Assembly (NCBI RefSeq): GCF_001274785.1
Contig: NZ_LHPI01000002.1
Location: 20,768 to 84,767, forward strand
Direction of reading: 5' to 3'
Origin: Vibrio hepatarius
GTDB lineage: Bacteria > Pseudomonadota > Gammaproteobacteria > Enterobacterales > Vibrionaceae
Length of the DNA: 64,000 nucleotides
Both the position numbers and the translations under genes were made by a program. How positions within the stretch are numbered: the stretch's first letter is position 1; every line of letters begins with the position of its first letter. Positions 1-10,086 of the stretch are shown here, piece after piece. The notes below the pieces were generated by a model. It saw only the letters and a list, made by a program, of their open reading frames with translations, made no database searches and had not been told where the DNA came from.

Positions 1-264
1 GTTGGCAGCAATGAGGTCGTAATTCCCAGACGTTTTGCGACACACCACTTCATCAAATGGCACGTCTTCAACCAATAATTCATATGCCGTGGCGTCGACT
101 TGATACTTATCGACCCCACTAGCCATCGTTGCGTTTCCTTGTGGATCGAGATCAATCACCAAGACTTTACGCTTAGTCGCAGCCATAGAGGCGGCTAAGT
201 TGATGCATGTTGTTGTCTTACCAACCCCACCTTTCTGGTTGGCGATTGCTACGATTTTACCCAC
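1..264 (-). CDS. parA: ParA/Soj family chromosome-partitioning ATPase (N-terminal part)
   Basis: Only the first 88 codons are inside the window; the gene runs off the left edge. The protein begins MGKIVAIANQKGGVGKTTT, the deviant Walker A (KGGVGKTT) of ParA/MinD ATPases, followed by the Walker A' region VLVIDLDPQGNATM. By family knowledge it works with ParB on parS sites near the origin to segregate sister origins. The start is a GTG at 264, 14 bases after the rsmG stop on the same strand, so it is probably co-transcribed with mnmG-rsmG. The position beside oriC and mnmG is the usual one for chromosome 1 of vibrios. Its function is confident; parB must lie outside. Confidence 0.93.
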   Translation of the reverse strand, partial: MGKIVAIANQKGGVGKTTTCINLAASMAATKRKVLVIDLDPQGNATMASGVDKYQVDATAYELLVEDVPFDEVVCRKTSGNYDLIAAN

Positions 265-278
265 AATGAACCTCGCTG

Positions 279-911
279 TTATTCCTTGCGCGATAAGATT
301 ACTAGATGACGCTCGCCTTCCAATTCAGGAACATGCAAAGCTTTGATGTCGGTCACAGAACACCAGTCAGGTAATTGCTCAATCTCATCGTGCGGTAATT
401 GCCCTTTCAGCGCCAAGAATAAACCCGTGTCTGTTTTTGGCAAATGATGGCACCAAGACACCATATCTATCATAGAAGCGAAAGCTCGGCTCAGCACCGC
501 ATCAAATTTCTCTTCTGGTTGAAACTCTTCCACTCGACTTTGAATCGGTGTCACATTTTCAATCTTCAGTTCGTGCAGGACTTGTTTGATGAAACGGATA
601 CGCTTGCCGAGGCTATCAAGCAAGTAAAATTCTTTATCCGGATTCATGATCGCCAATGGGATACCTGGTAAACCCGGGCCGGTGCCCACATCAATAAAGC
701 GCTCACCTTGTAAGTGAGTACTAACAATGATGCTATCAAGAATATGTTTCACTAGCATGTCTTGCGGGTCGCGAACCGAAGTCAGGTTGTACGCCTTGTT
801 CCATTTGTCGAGCATCGCAACGTAACCCACAAGCAGCTCGCGCTGCTTGTCTGACACGTCTAATTCCGTTTGTGCGATTAAGGCATCCAGTTTTTCACGC
901 AGTAGACTCAT
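279..911 (-). CDS. rsmG: 16S rRNA (guanine527-N7)-methyltransferase RsmG
   Basis: This 210-residue protein matches the usual length of RsmG (GidB). Residues 72-84 read [13 protein letters not shown], the glycine-rich S-adenosylmethionine loop, and [12 protein letters not shown] follows as the acidic second motif. By family knowledge it methylates N7 of G527 in 16S rRNA, and its loss gives low-level streptomycin resistance. The start codon overlaps the mnmG stop by one base (911), showing translational coupling in an mnmG-rsmG-parA transcription unit running away from oriC. Nothing unusual is seen. Confidence 0.96.
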   Translation of the reverse strand: MSLLREKLDALIAQTELDVSDKQRELLVGYVAMLDKWNKAYNLTSVRDPQDMLVKHILDSIIVSTHLQGERFIDVGTGPGLPGIPLAIMNPDKEFYLLDSLGKRIRFIKQVLHELKIENVTPIQSRVEEFQPEEKFDAVLSRAFASMIDMVSWCHHLPKTDTGLFLALKGQLPHDEIEQLPDWCSVTDIKALHVPELEGERHLVILSRKE

Positions 912-2809
912 TACGCTGCATCCTCGCCTTTTTTCAACAGGCCGTGTTTTTTCAAGTGCACCAACAAAATCGAAATCGCCGCAGGTGTGATACCTGAAAT
1001 ACGAGAAGCAATACCGATAGACTCAGGCTTGGCTTCGCTCAACTTGGCGCTAACTTCGTTCGATAACCCTTTGACATTCGTGTAATCAAGATCCACTGGC
1101 AGTTTGGTGTGCTCATGACGTAGCGATTTCTCGATCTCGTCTTGCTGGCGCTTGATGTAACCCTCGTATTTGACCTGAATTTCAACCTGCTCAGCGGCTT
1201 GTTGATCTTCAAGTGCTGGCGAGAAAGCTTCCAACTGCGTGAGCTGCTCATAGGTCATCTCTGGACGACGCAACAGATCTTCACCGCTTGCTTCGCGGAT
1301 CATTGGCGTTTTCAGCAGCGCATTCAGTGCATCGATGCCCGCTGATTTCGGATTCATCCAAACGTCTTTCAAACGTTGACGTTCTTTCTCGATGTTGTCG
1401 ATCTTCTCGTTGAAGCGTGCCCATCGAACATCATCAATCAAACCAAGTTCACGCGCTTGAGCGGTCAAACGAAGGTCGGCATTGTCTTCACGTAGCAACA
1501 AGCGGTACTCCGCACGCGAAGTAAACATGCGGTACGGTTCTTTGGTACCCATGGTCGACAGATCATCGATCAATACGCCCATGTATGCTTGGTCTCGGCG
1601 TGGGCTCCAACCGTCTTTGCCTTGGCTGTACAAGCTCGCGTTCATACCTGCCATCAGACCTTGAGCCGCCGCTTCTTCGTAACCGGTTGTACCGTTAATC
1701 TGGCCAGCAAAGAACAGACCATGGATGAATTTGGTTTCGTAAGTCTGTTTTAAGTCACGCGGGTCAAAGAAATCGTACTCAATGGCGTAACCTGGACGAA
1801 CGATGTGTGCGTTTTCAAATCCTTTCATTGAGCGAACGATCTGGACTTGGACATCAAACGGTAAGCTGGTGGAAATACCGTTCGGATAGAGTTCGTGTGT
1901 CGTTAAACCTTCAGGTTCGATGAAGATCTGGTGACTGTTTTTGTCTGCAAAACGCATCACTTTGTCTTCAATCGACGGGCAGTAACGTGGGCCAATACCC
2001 TCGATCACACCGGCATACATCGGGCTGCGATCCAAGTTATTGCGAATCACATCGTGAGTTTGCTCGTTGGTATGAGTAATAAAACACGGAATTTGTCGCG
2101 GATGCTGGCTGCGGTTCCCCATGAATGAGAATACTGGTGTTGGATTATCACCGTGCTGCGCTTCTAATTGCGAGAAATCGACGCTGCGAGCATCGATACG
2201 TGGTGGTGTACCAGTTTTGAGTCGATCAACTCGGAACGGCAGTTCACGAAGACGATCCGCAAGAGCGATCGAAGGAGGATCCCCTGCTCGACCGCCGGAA
2301 AAGTTTTCCATGCCGATGTGGATCTTACCGCCGAGGAAAGTACCGACCGTCAACACCACAGCTTTGGCGTGGAACTTCAGACCCATCTGAGTCACAACCC
2401 CGACAACGGTATCTTGCTCGACAATCAAATCATCAACGGATTGTTGGAACAGGGTTAAATTCGGTGCATTTTCTAATGCATCACGTACATACGCTTTGTA
2501 CAGTGCGCGGTCAGCTTGAGCACGCGTCGCTCGAACAGCAGGCCCTTTCGACGCGTTGAGTGTACGGAACTGAATACCAGCGTGATCAATTGCTTGGGCC
2601 ATTAAACCACCCATTGCATCCACTTCTTTGACCAAGTGGCCTTTACCGATACCACCAATGGCAGGGTTGCATGACATTTGACCCAATGTATCGATATTGT
2701 GCGTCAGTAACAGGATTTTTTGTCCTGTACGTGCAGATGCTAGTGCGGCTTCCGTTCCTGCGTGTCCGCCACCAACAACGATGACGTCAAAGTTTTCGTG
2801 ATAGAGCAT
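911..2809 (-). CDS. mnmG: tRNA uridine-5-carboxymethylaminomethyl(34) synthesis enzyme MnmG (GidA)
   Basis: The 632-residue product starts with the FAD-binding motif [14 protein letters not shown] (residues 11-24) and carries the [13 protein letters not shown] block near residue 50, both hallmarks of MnmG. With MnmE it forms the complex that installs the cmnm5 group on U34 of certain tRNAs, using FAD and methylenetetrahydrofolate. The length equals that of homologues. It is the gene immediately left of oriC, transcribed away from the origin, the same placement as gidA in E. coli. Its partner mnmE lies across oriC at 3758-5119. Confidence 0.97.
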   Translation of the reverse strand: MLYHENFDVIVVGGGHAGTEAALASARTGQKILLLTHNIDTLGQMSCNPAIGGIGKGHLVKEVDAMGGLMAQAIDHAGIQFRTLNASKGPAVRATRAQADRALYKAYVRDALENAPNLTLFQQSVDDLIVEQDTVVGVVTQMGLKFHAKAVVLTVGTFLGGKIHIGMENFSGGRAGDPPSIALADRLRELPFRVDRLKTGTPPRIDARSVDFSQLEAQHGDNPTPVFSFMGNRSQHPRQIPCFITHTNEQTHDVIRNNLDRSPMYAGVIEGIGPRYCPSIEDKVMRFADKNSHQIFIEPEGLTTHELYPNGISTSLPFDVQVQIVRSMKGFENAHIVRPGYAIEYDFFDPRDLKQTYETKFIHGLFFAGQINGTTGYEEAAAQGLMAGMNASLYSQGKDGWSPRRDQAYMGVLIDDLSTMGTKEPYRMFTSRAEYRLLLREDNADLRLTAQARELGLIDDVRWARFNEKIDNIEKERQRLKDVWMNPKSAGIDALNALLKTPMIREASGEDLLRRPEMTYEQLTQLEAFSPALEDQQAAEQVEIQVKYEGYIKRQQDEIEKSLRHEHTKLPVDLDYTNVKGLSNEVSAKLSEAKPESIGIASRISGITPAAISILLVHLKKHGLLKKGEDAA

Positions 2810-2914
2810 GAACTGACCTCAGGTATTCAATCAAGCTATAGAAAGATAAAAGAGCGCTATTCTACCCTCTTTCCTAGGGCGTGAAAATGCTTTTGAGACT
2901 TTTCATCTAAAGGG

Positions 2915-3235
2915 CTGAAAGGCTTATATATATAAGATCTATATATATGATCTTTTATTAGATCTACTATTAGGATCGACGATCTCTGTGGATAACCTAA
3001 AAATGATCAACAAGATCATGGATCTTAGAGTGATCATATTCTGTGATCTCAGCTTGATCATGATGAGGATTACCTGGGATCAAAAATGGCACTTATTCAC
3101 AGGGGGTAATTCTGATCTAAGTTGTTACTTGGATAACTAAAGGAAGATCACTGGATCTTACTAGTTTTATCCACAGATGATTTGTTCAATAAAGCAGCAT
3201 TTAGTTCAATGAGAGTGGCATTAGTTATGCACAGA
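2915..3235. other. oriC: Chromosomal replication origin oriC
   Basis: This gene-free stretch between mnmG and mioC has the architecture of a gamma-proteobacterial origin. At 2930-2978 three consecutive AT-rich 13-mer-like units each begin with GATCT (the probable unwinding region). About 15 GATC (Dam/SeqA) sites are packed into roughly 225 bases. Consensus DnaA boxes TTATNCACA are at 2987-2995 (minus), 3093-3101, 3167-3175 and 3225-3233, and an R3-like TTATCCAAG is at 3128-3136 (minus). The flanking genes are those of E. coli oriC. Exact end points are estimated. Confidence 0.93.
2930..2978. other. Putative DNA unwinding element of oriC
   Basis: Three tandem units starting GATCT and continuing with A/T only or nearly so resemble the L, M and R 13-mers of E. 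coli oriC. They sit at the mnmG side, with the DnaA boxes to the right, which is the expected polarity. Confidence 0.75.
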
Positions 3236-3244
3236 GGAGGGAAT

Positions 3245-3266
3245 GAGAGCCGCATTTGCGGCTCTC
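3245..3266. terminator. Perfect 9-bp hairpin between mioC and oriC
   Basis: GAGAGCCGC and GCGGCTCTC are perfect inverted arms around ATTT, 8 bases after the mioC stop. In the direction of mioC transcription there is no U-tract after the stem, so it may be a weak or Rho-assisted terminator, or a barrier that limits mioC transcription entering oriC. That role is inference. Confidence 0.5.
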
Positions 3267-3274
3267 AATGGAGG

Positions 3275-3709
3275 TTAGAAGTGCTCTATATGCTCAGTTA
3301 ACCACGTTTCTGCCGCGTCTTCAGGCACGTCATGACTCAGTACATCGATAGTAAAACAGTCGGAAATCGGCGTCGCACCGATGTCTTCTAATAGGGCATG
3401 GGCATGCTTACCCGCCGCGCAAAACGTATCGTAGCTAGAGTCGCCAATCGCAATCACAGCAAACTTTAGTTCACTAGTTCGTGGCGGTGTATCTTGCAGT
3501 GCTTGGATAAATGGCTGGATATTATCAGGGTACTCACCGGCACCATGAGTTGAGGTGATCACCAGCCAGGTACCGTTTGGCTCAATCTCTGCAAGGTCTG
3601 GCGTGTTGTGAATCGTCGTCTCAAAGCCTTTTGCTAGCAGAAGGTCGCTGAGGTGGTCACCCACATACTCCGCACCACCTAAGGTACTGCCTGTAATGAT
3701 ATGAATCAT
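3275..3709 (-). CDS. mioC: FMN-binding flavodoxin-like protein MioC
   Basis: The 144-residue protein begins [20 protein letters not shown], the phosphate-binding loop of short-chain flavodoxins, and contains [11 protein letters not shown] and [13 protein letters not shown], typical of MioC. In E. coli MioC is an FMN protein needed in vitro for biotin synthase activity. It is transcribed towards oriC, as in E. coli, where mioC transcription passes into the origin. It lies 48 bases downstream of mnmE, with a terminator between them, so it probably has its own promoter in or near 3710-3757. Confidence 0.93.
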   Translation of the reverse strand: MIHIITGSTLGGAEYVGDHLSDLLLAKGFETTIHNTPDLAEIEPNGTWLVITSTHGAGEYPDNIQPFIQALQDTPPRTSELKFAVIAIGDSSYDTFCAAGKHAHALLEDIGATPISDCFTIDVLSHDVPEDAAETWLTEHIEHF

Positions 3710-3723
3710 GCTATGTCCTTTAT

Positions 3724-3752
3724 AAAAACAAACGCGACCGATTGGCCGCGTT
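3724..3752 (-). terminator. Terminator after mnmE
   Basis: On the minus strand the arms AACGCGGCC and GGTCGCGTT enclose AATC, with one G-U pair, followed by a U-rich run (TGTTTTTAT). It lies just after the mnmE stop and before mioC. Confidence 0.8.
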
Positions 3753-3757
3753 ATAAA

Positions 3758-5119
3758 TTATTTACCGATACAGAAAGAAGAGAAAATGCGTCCTAGTAGG
3801 TCGTCAGAGCTGAATTCCCCCGTGATTTCACTCAGGTGCTGCTGAGCGATACGTAGCTCTTCTGCAAGGATTTCACCTGCCATATAACCTTCGAGCTGCT
3901 GTTGGCCGATGTCGAGGTGCTCCGCGGCTTTTTCCAGTGATTCTAAGTGACGACGACGCGCCATGAAGCCTCCTTCGTTGCCACCCGAAAAACCCATGCA
4001 CTCTTTTAAGTGGCTGCGTAGCGCATCGACCCCTTCGCCAGTTTTGGCTGACAGGCGGATCAAGGTTGGCGAGTTAACGTGGCAGATGCCTAATTCTTCT
4101 TTAGTTTGATCAACTTTATTGCGGATCACTGTCATGCCCATGTCGTCTGGAAGACGATCGACAAAGTCTGGCCAAATCTCTTTAGGATCGGTGGCGTCAG
4201 TTGTAGTGCCATCAACCATAAACAGCACGCGGTCGGCTTGGGCTATCTCGTCCCACGCACGTTCGATACCAATTTTTTCGACTTCGTCTGACGCGTCACG
4301 CAGGCCTGCTGTGTCGATGATGTGCAGTGGCATGCCGTCGATGTGAATATGCTCGCGTAGCACGTCACGGGTGGTACCGGCGATATCGGTTACGATCGCG
4401 GACTCTTTACCAGACAAGGCATTCAACAGGCTCGATTTGCCCGCGTTTGGACGACCAGCGATAACGACTTTCATCCCTTCACGCATGATCGCGCCTTGGT
4501 TGGCTTCACGACGTACCGCTGCGAGGTTGTCGATGATCGCTTGCAGGTCGGAAGACACTTTGCCGTCGGCTAAAAAGTCGATCTCTTCTTCAGGGAAGTC
4601 TATCGCTGCTTCAACGTAGATTCGCAGATGGATCAGAGATTCCACCAGCGTATGAATGCGCTGAGAGAACGCCCCTTGCAGTGATTTAAGCGCAGATTTG
4701 GCCGCTTCTTCTGAGCTGGCGTCAATCAAGTCTGCAATCGCTTCTGCTTGCGCGAGGTCGAGTTTATCGTTTAAAAACGCACGTTCAGAGAATTCGCCCG
4801 GTCTTGCGGTACGGATACCTGGAATCTGCACAATGCGTTTAATCAGCATGTCCATCACAACTGGGCCGCCGTGGCCTTGTAGCTCGAGTACGTCTTCGCC
4901 AGTAAATGAATGCGGGTTAGGGAAGTACAGCGCAATGCCTTGGTCTAGTTGGGTGCCGTCTTGCGCGGTAAAAGGCAGGTACTCTGCGTAGCGAGGACGC
5001 AGCTCTTTGCCTGTCACTTCTAGCGCGACTTTAGACGCCAGTGGTCCAGAGACGCGGATAATGCCTACACCACCACGTCCCGGAGCGGTCGCCTGAGCAA
5101 CAATGGTATCAGTTGTCAT
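3758..5119 (-). CDS. mnmE: tRNA modification GTPase MnmE (TrmE)
   Basis: The 453-residue protein has the N-terminal tetrahydrofolate-binding domain (residues 1-120), a helical domain interrupted by a G domain with P-loop GRPNAGKS at 222-229, switch-II DTAGLRD and the NKVD specificity motif, and ends FCIGK. The cysteine of C-(I/L/V)-G-K is essential in this family. It hydrolyses GTP via a potassium-dependent dimer and acts with MnmG on tRNA U34. The start is at [20 protein letters not shown]. It follows yidC after a terminator (5192-5218). Confidence 0.97.
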   Translation of the reverse strand: MTTDTIVAQATAPGRGGVGIIRVSGPLASKVALEVTGKELRPRYAEYLPFTAQDGTQLDQGIALYFPNPHSFTGEDVLELQGHGGPVVMDMLIKRIVQIPGIRTARPGEFSERAFLNDKLDLAQAEAIADLIDASSEEAAKSALKSLQGAFSQRIHTLVESLIHLRIYVEAAIDFPEEEIDFLADGKVSSDLQAIIDNLAAVRREANQGAIMREGMKVVIAGRPNAGKSSLLNALSGKESAIVTDIAGTTRDVLREHIHIDGMPLHIIDTAGLRDASDEVEKIGIERAWDEIAQADRVLFMVDGTTTDATDPKEIWPDFVDRLPDDMGMTVIRNKVDQTKEELGICHVNSPTLIRLSAKTGEGVDALRSHLKECMGFSGGNEGGFMARRRHLESLEKAAEHLDIGQQQLEGYMAGEILAEELRIAQQHLSEITGEFSSDDLLGRIFSSFCIGK

Positions 5120-5191
5120 AGTTGTGCCTGTCGATATTGAGTGCCATAGCTTGGCAAATAAACAATGAGTTGAATTGTAATCAGCTCAAAT

Positions 5192-5218
5192 AAAAAAGGC
5201 GACCTTTTGGCCGCCTTT
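5192..5218 (-). terminator. Terminator after yidC
   Basis: On the minus strand GGCGGCC and GGTCGCC pair around AAAA and are followed by a run of six Ts. It ends the rpmH-rnpA-yidD-yidC unit before mnmE. The stem core is nearly the same as at 3724-3752 and 46953-46978. Confidence 0.85.
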
Positions 5219-5234
5219 GATTCACTATTGGCTG

Positions 5235-6854
5235 TTACTTAGAGTGCAAGCCTTTCTTTTCCAGCGCCTTGTAGATTAGCGATTGCTGGATAAGCGTTAC
5301 GATGTTCGATACCAACCAGTATAGAACCAGACCTGACGGGAAGAACAGGAAGAAGAAAGTAAACATAACCGGCATAAAGGTCATGATCTTCTGCTGCATT
5401 GGGTCAGTGACTGTTGTCGGGCTCATCTTCTGGATTAGGAACATTGACGCACCCATCAGTAGCGGCAAGATGTAGTAAGGGTCTTGCGCTGAAAGGTCGT
5501 GAATCCAACCGAAGAACGGCGAGTGACGTAGTTCTACCGATTCCATCAGAGCCCAGTATAGTGCGATGAAGATTGGCATTTGTAGAACCAAAGGAAGACA
5601 GCCACCCAGCGGGTTCACTTTCTCTTTCTTGTACAGTTCCATCATCTCTTGGCTCATGCGTTGGCGGTCGTCGCCGATACGCTCACGCATTGCTTGCAGC
5701 TTAGGTTGTAGCATGCGCATTTTCGCCATCGAGGTGTATTGCGCTTTTGTTAGTGGGTACATAGCACCACGAACAATAAAAGTCAGACAGATGATTGCCA
5801 CACCCCAGTTACCAACAAAGCTCTGGATGAACGATAGCAACATGTGAAGTGGTTTAGCGATGAACCATAGCCAGCCGTAGTCGACTACTAGGTCTAGGTT
5901 AGGCGCGACTTCTGACATTTGGTCTTGAAGTTTTGGACCTACCCATAGCGTCGCAGTAAATTGCGCGCTGTCGCCGTTCGCGATGGTTTTGTTTGGCATA
6001 CGAACGCCGATATCGCCAAGGCTGCCGATAACGCGAGTGTATAGGTTTGTACCTGCTTCGTTACGTGGGATCCACGCTGACGCGAAGTAGTGCTGGATCA
6101 TTGCTGCCCAACCCTGACCATCTGGTAGAGGTAGAGACAGGTTACGATCTTGCATGTCGTCGAAGCTGTATTTCTTGTAACGTGTTTCTTCGGTCGAGTA
6201 AGCACCGCCACGGTAAGTTGGCATTGTGATGCTGCCGCCATCGTCCATTAGGTTCTGACGTAGGTGTGCGTACATACCAAATGTTGCGTTGGTACCCGAA
6301 TTGTTGACGACGTTGTATTCAACGTCTAAAGCGTAGCTGCCACGTTTTACGATGAACGTCTTAGTGTACTCTAGGCCGTTTGCAGAGTAAGTCATTGGAA
6401 TACGAAGTTCATCCTGACCGTCTGCAAGTACAAAGCTGTCTGCGCTTACCGCGTAATGAGGGCGGTTAGAGCTGCTTAGGTCGATACCTTGAGGACCAAC
6501 TAAGCCACTTTGTGCAATAAACTGGTGACCAGGTTCGTTTTTAAGAAGAACGAACGGGTCTGAAGAATCTAGTTCTGCTGAGTATTGGTTTAGGTCTGCG
6601 TGGACAACATCACCACCAACCGCATCAATCGACAGAGTCAATACATCAGTTGTCACGGTAATCGTTTTGGCAGAAGCTTGCTGTGTCGGAGCTGGATCTA
6701 GCTCGTCAGCAAATGATGGTGCAGGTAGAGTACTGCTTGATTGAGCCTGCTCAACCGGCTGAGGCGTCGGATTCTTTGCAACTTGCCATTGCTGGAACAA
6801 TAGAAAAGAAACCAGTGCTAGCGCGATTAACAGGATATTACGTTGAGAATCCAT
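5235..6854 (-). CDS. yidC: Membrane protein insertase YidC (Oxa1 family)
   Basis: The 539-residue protein begins [20 protein letters not shown], an uncleaved N-terminal transmembrane segment, followed by a long periplasmic domain (about residues 60-340). The C-terminal five-helix Oxa1 core begins near residue 350 and includes [20 protein letters not shown]. It inserts and folds inner-membrane proteins alone or with SecYEG. It starts two bases after the yidD stop, so the two are coupled. Length and order are those of gamma-proteobacterial YidC. Confidence 0.97.
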   Translation of the reverse strand: MDSQRNILLIALALVSFLLFQQWQVAKNPTPQPVEQAQSSSTLPAPSFADELDPAPTQQASAKTITVTTDVLTLSIDAVGGDVVHADLNQYSAELDSSDPFVLLKNEPGHQFIAQSGLVGPQGIDLSSSNRPHYAVSADSFVLADGQDELRIPMTYSANGLEYTKTFIVKRGSYALDVEYNVVNNSGTNATFGMYAHLRQNLMDDGGSITMPTYRGGAYSTEETRYKKYSFDDMQDRNLSLPLPDGQGWAAMIQHYFASAWIPRNEAGTNLYTRVIGSLGDIGVRMPNKTIANGDSAQFTATLWVGPKLQDQMSEVAPNLDLVVDYGWLWFIAKPLHMLLSFIQSFVGNWGVAIICLTFIVRGAMYPLTKAQYTSMAKMRMLQPKLQAMRERIGDDRQRMSQEMMELYKKEKVNPLGGCLPLVLQMPIFIALYWALMESVELRHSPFFGWIHDLSAQDPYYILPLLMGASMFLIQKMSPTTVTDPMQQKIMTFMPVMFTFFFLFFPSGLVLYWLVSNIVTLIQQSLIYKALEKKGLHSK

Positions 6855-6856
6855 CG

Positions 6857-7114
6857 TTATTTATCTCTGTCTTGTTTTTGGACTGGTGGAACGGGGTCGT
6901 ACCCGCCTTCATTCAAAGGGTGGCATTTTAATAGACGTTTGCTTGATAACCAACACCCTTTTACAAAACCGTGAGCTTTCAACGCTTCTATGGCATAAGT
7001 AGAACAGGTTGGAGTAAAACGACAACGCGGTCCGATGAGCGGACTAATGAGGCCTTGGTAAAGTCGGACGAAGCCGATTGCTACCCACGAGAGGGGCGAG
7101 ACAGACGCTGCCAT
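6857..7114 (-). CDS. yidD: Membrane insertion efficiency factor YidD
   Basis: This 85-residue protein contains [20 protein letters not shown] and [13 protein letters not shown], the signature blocks of YidD (UPF0161). An N-terminal amphipathic segment binds the inner membrane, and the protein helps YidC-dependent insertion. The start overlaps the rnpA 3' end by 34 bases in another frame, a conserved arrangement of this operon, and the stop lies two bases before yidC. The acidic/lysine C-terminal tail is variable in the family. Confidence 0.95.
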   Translation of the reverse strand: MAASVSPLSWVAIGFVRLYQGLISPLIGPRCRFTPTCSTYAIEALKAHGFVKGCWLSSKRLLKCHPLNEGGYDPVPPVQKQDRDK

Positions 7115-7437
7115 AACTTATCAAACAATTTGAACATTTCTTCATTGCTCAAATCTTGCGCGCTTTTCTTGGCAATAACAACAAAATCTTTGTTAGGAAG
7201 CTGGTGTTGTTTATTACGAAAGCTTTCACGAGCGAGACGTTTAAAGCGATTTCGACCAACAGCAGTTTTAATCTGTTTTTTCGGAACGGCTAAACCCAAT
7301 CTTGGATGTGATAGGTTGTTGTTGCGAGCAATAATAGTGAAATGAGGTGAGCCGGCTCTATGAGCTTGCTGGAAGACATTTTGATAATGCTCGGGAGTTA
7401 ACAAACGTAACTCCCGATTGAACGCGTACGTATTCAA
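7081..7437 (-). CDS. rnpA: Ribonuclease P protein component
   Basis: The 118-residue basic protein has the RNase P signature [14 protein letters not shown] (residues 61-74). It binds the M1 RNA and helps process the 5' ends of tRNAs. The start codon is TTG at 7437, giving [20 protein letters not shown], as in related vibrios; no clear Shine-Dalgarno precedes it and it lies 13 bases after rpmH, so translation probably depends on coupling to rpmH. Codons 8-15 contain a perfect 9-bp inverted repeat (7392-7400 and 7408-7416). Confidence 0.95.
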   Translation of the reverse strand: MNTYAFNRELRLLTPEHYQNVFQQAHRAGSPHFTIIARNNNLSHPRLGLAVPKKQIKTAVGRNRFKRLARESFRNKQHQLPNKDFVVIAKKSAQDLSNEEMFKLFDKLWQRLSRPSRG

Positions 7438-7450
7438 AATAAACTAATGA

Positions 7451-7585
7451 TTATTTTGACAGGCGCGCACGGCCTTTAGCACGACGTGCATTGATTACTT
7501 TACGACCGTTCTTAGTTGCCATGCGAGCACGGAAGCCGTGAGTACGCTTGCGCTTTAGAACTGTAGGTTGAAAAGTGCGTTTCAT
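7451..7585 (-). CDS. rpmH: 50S ribosomal protein L34
   Basis: The 44-residue product starts [19 protein letters not shown] and ends [11 protein letters not shown], the standard L34 sequence and length. It is the first gene of the rpmH-rnpA-yidD-yidC operon. The start is preceded by a purine-rich AAAGG at about 8 bases. A strong sigma-70 promoter lies upstream at 7700-7728. Confidence 0.98.
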
Positions 7586-7699
7586 GATAATTACCTTTAC
7601 TGATCAGTAGTTTTAGGTCAATGTTAACCCGGCGTGGGCATTGCATCTTCTTTATATAAAATAAGAGGACAAACCGACGCCTCTCAACAAAGAGGCGGA

Positions 7700-7728
7700 A
7701 TTGTAATCACAGTCACACAAAGTGTCAA
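7700..7728 (-). promoter_or_regulatory. Sigma-70 promoter of the rpmH operon
   Basis: Read on the minus strand, a perfect TTGACA (7723-7728) and TACAAT (7700-7705) are separated by 17 bases. The predicted start falls just before a 6-7 bp GCCTCT/AGAGGC hairpin at 7679-7697, giving the mRNA a folded 5' end. Confidence 0.85.
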
Positions 7729-7815
7729 TCATTGAGCGACTGCTAAATTCCGGCCGAGCGATTATACGTAGTGTGAACAAAATCTCAAGGATCGAACGAT
7801 CTTCTCGAGTGATCT

Positions 7816-8553
7816 TTACTCAGCACCGACTTGTCGAAGGAACTTCTTCAAGCGTGGATCCTGTGGATTACCGAAGATATCCTGTGGAGATCCCTGCTCA
7901 ACAATGTTGCCTTCCGCCATAAAGATCACGCGATCCGCGACCTCTTTGGCAAATTGCATTTCGTGAGTCACCACCAGCATCGTTTGATGTTTGGTCGCTA
8001 ACTCCTTCATTAATTGGAGAACTTCGCCAACCCATTCAGGGTCAAGTGCCGAAGTTGGCTCATCAAACAGCAGCAATTCCGGTTGCAGAGCCATAGCCCG
8101 ACCGATACCAACACGCTGTTGTTGGCCGCCCGACAGTGCCGCTGGATAACTGTCGCCTTTGTCGCCCAAACCGATGTCATCCAAAATCTCTTGTGCACGC
8201 TTTAACGCGTCAGCTTTCTTCCAACCACGCACCGTGATCAGACCTTCTGCAATGTTTTGGCGTGCGGTCATATGAGCAAACAGCGCGTAGTTTTGGAATA
8301 CGAAACCTGTCTTGCGGCGTAGGGCGATCACTTCAGCTTTGGTGTGGTTCTCGGTATCGACACTGACGTCATCGATAGTAATCACGCCTTTATCGGCGTT
8401 TTCGAGAAAGTTGACCGTGCGCAGTAAGGTCGACTTACCGGTACCACTCGAGCCGATAATCACGATGATTTCACCTTGCTTGATATCGATGTCGATTCCT
8501 TTTAGCACTTCGCTGTCGCCAAAGCGTTTGTGGATATTGGCTAATTTAATCAT
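7816..8553 (-). CDS. Polar amino-acid ABC transporter, ATP-binding subunit
   Basis: The 245-residue ATPase has Walker A GSSGTGKS (residues 34-41), the signature [17 protein letters not shown], Walker [13 protein letters not shown] and the switch histidine in [14 protein letters not shown]. The sequence is of the GlnQ/HisP type that energises uptake of polar amino acids. Its start overlaps the permease stop by 4 bases, so the two are translated together. The exact substrate cannot be read from the sequence; this class in vibrios is often annotated only as amino-acid transporter. Confidence 0.93.
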   Translation of the reverse strand: MIKLANIHKRFGDSEVLKGIDIDIKQGEIIVIIGSSGTGKSTLLRTVNFLENADKGVITIDDVSVDTENHTKAEVIALRRKTGFVFQNYALFAHMTARQNIAEGLITVRGWKKADALKRAQEILDDIGLGDKGDSYPAALSGGQQQRVGIGRAMALQPELLLFDEPTSALDPEWVGEVLQLMKELATKHQTMLVVTHEMQFAKEVADRVIFMAEGNIVEQGSPQDIFGNPQDPRLKKFLRQVGAE

Positions 8554-9221
8554 CGTACGTACGCCTTATTTAACTTCGCTTCTGCCCAAATCTGTACACG
8601 AGTGAGGATCACTACTACCGCCCAGTAAATTAACGCTACGGCTAAGAACGCTTCAAAGAAGCGGAAACTAGAAGACGCTTCCATCTGCGCTTTGGCCATG
8701 ATCTCAGCTACGCCTAAAGTAAATGCCAACGACGTCGATTTAATCATGTCGATGAAGTAGTTCATTAGCGAAGGCAGAGCGACACGGGTTGCTTGCGGCA
8801 AGATCACGCGACGCATGGCTTGTGAGGTCGTCATACCAACCGATAAGCTCGCTTCCATCTGGCTGCGGTCGATACCGATGATCGCAGCACGAATGCTCTC
8901 CGCCATGTAAGCGGCAAAGTGGAGGGTCAAACCGATCACCGCGGCGCTGAACGCGTCCAGACCGACCATAAACGGAAATACCTGCGGTAAACCGTAATAT
9001 AGCAGGAACAATTGCACCAACAGCGGTGTACCACGGAAGAAGCTGATATAAAGCTGGCTGAGTTGGTCAAGAACGGGAACTCGAAAAACACGAATATTGG
9101 CCAAAATGACGGATAAAATCAGCGAAAACACCAATCCCCACGTCGCCATTTCCATTGTGGTGCCAAGATATTTAAGCAATATCGGCATCAGGTCTAGCAT
9201 GTAGTTAAAATCGAATCCCAT
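8550..9221 (-). CDS. Polar amino-acid ABC transporter, permease subunit
   Basis: The 223-residue protein has about five transmembrane helices and the HisM/GlnP-type inner-membrane domain, with the EAA loop around [18 protein letters not shown] that contacts the ATPase. A single permease gene suggests a homodimeric channel. It lies between the substrate-binding gene (9337) and the ATPase gene, all on the minus strand; a strong hairpin (9263-9295) separates it from the binding-protein gene. Confidence 0.93.
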   Translation of the reverse strand: MGFDFNYMLDLMPILLKYLGTTMEMATWGLVFSLILSVILANIRVFRVPVLDQLSQLYISFFRGTPLLVQLFLLYYGLPQVFPFMVGLDAFSAAVIGLTLHFAAYMAESIRAAIIGIDRSQMEASLSVGMTTSQAMRRVILPQATRVALPSLMNYFIDMIKSTSLAFTLGVAEIMAKAQMEASSSFRFFEAFLAVALIYWAVVVILTRVQIWAEAKLNKAYVR

Positions 9222-9262
9222 TACCTATTCCAGTTAAAAAAGTCGTACTTGGTAGAAATGCA

Positions 9263-9295
9263 AAGCCCACTGCAAAGAAGCAAGGCAGTGGGCTT
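9263..9295. terminator. Intra-operon hairpin between binding-protein and permease genes
   Basis: AAGCCCACTGC and GCAGTGGGCTT form a perfect 11-bp stem. On the minus strand it follows the binding-protein gene and ends in TTGCAT rather than a long U-tract. Such hairpins often cause partial termination or protect the upstream mRNA, giving more binding protein than permease. Confidence 0.65.
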
Positions 9296-9336
9296 GGAGA
9301 CTTATCCTAGTTTATGCGGATAAGAAATGTAAGTGG

Positions 9337-10086
9337 TTACTTCTTAGTGATGTCCGCACCAAACCACTTCTGCGAGATTTCTTCTAGTGTGCCGTCTGCG
9401 CGCATTGCAGCTAGTGCTTTGTTCACTTCAGCTTGCAGTTTTTGGCCGTTTTCGTTGTTGACGAATGGCCACGCGTTTTCGATCGTTTCGAATGGTTGGC
9501 CAGCAAGTTGTAGCGGAAGACCGGTTTTCTTGATCAGCTCAAGAGCAGATAGACGGTCCATCACGAATGCGTCAGCACGACCTAGAGCGACATCGTGTTC
9601 GATACCTGTTTCGTAAGTCTTGATGTTGATCTTGCCGTCTTTGTCGTAGTTACGTAGTAGCTGCTCAAAGTTCGAACCTAGGTTTACCGCGACAGTTTTA
9701 CCTGCTAGGTCTTCGATACCTTGGATCTCATCGTTACCTTTACGCACTGTGATTTGCGCGCCATCAACGACGTATGGGTCAGCAAATAGGTACTTCGCTT
9801 TACGCGCTTCCGTCATCGTGATCTGGTTTGAAATCGTATCGATACGACCAGTTTCTAGCAGACCAAACAGACCAGAGAAGTTTGCGGTTACGTATTCTAC
9901 GTTGTAATCGTTGCGCTTACCGATCTCATCCCATAGGTCAACTTCAAAACCTTGCAGTTTATCTTGCTGTACAAACGTGAATGGGAAGTAGCGACCAGAC
10001 ATACCAACTTTAACGTCAGTAGCTGCTTGAACCGTTGCTGCAGAAAGCGCGATTGCTGCTACAGCAGCTTTAATCCAGTATTTCAT
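9337..10086 (-). CDS. Amino-acid ABC transporter, periplasmic substrate-binding protein
   Basis: I set the start at the ATG at 10086 (MKYWIKAAVAAIALSAATVQA), because this gives a normal signal peptide with an AXA-like cleavage site near residue 21 and a GGAG ribosome site just upstream; an in-frame ATG 17 codons earlier lacks both. The mature part has the SBP_bac_3 fold features: VKVGMSGRYFPF, QGFEVDLWDEI, GRIDTISNQITMTEARK and a C-terminal DGTLEEISQKWFG. It captures a polar amino acid in the periplasm for the permease/ATPase pair downstream. The ligand is not determined. Confidence 0.93.
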   Translation of the reverse strand: MKYWIKAAVAAIALSAATVQAATDVKVGMSGRYFPFTFVQQDKLQGFEVDLWDEIGKRNDYNVEYVTANFSGLFGLLETGRIDTISNQITMTEARKAKYLFADPYVVDGAQITVRKGNDEIQGIEDLAGKTVAVNLGSNFEQLLRNYDKDGKINIKTYETGIEHDVALGRADAFVMDRLSALELIKKTGLPLQLAGQPFETIENAWPFVNNENGQKLQAEVNKALAAMRADGTLEEISQKWFGADITKK

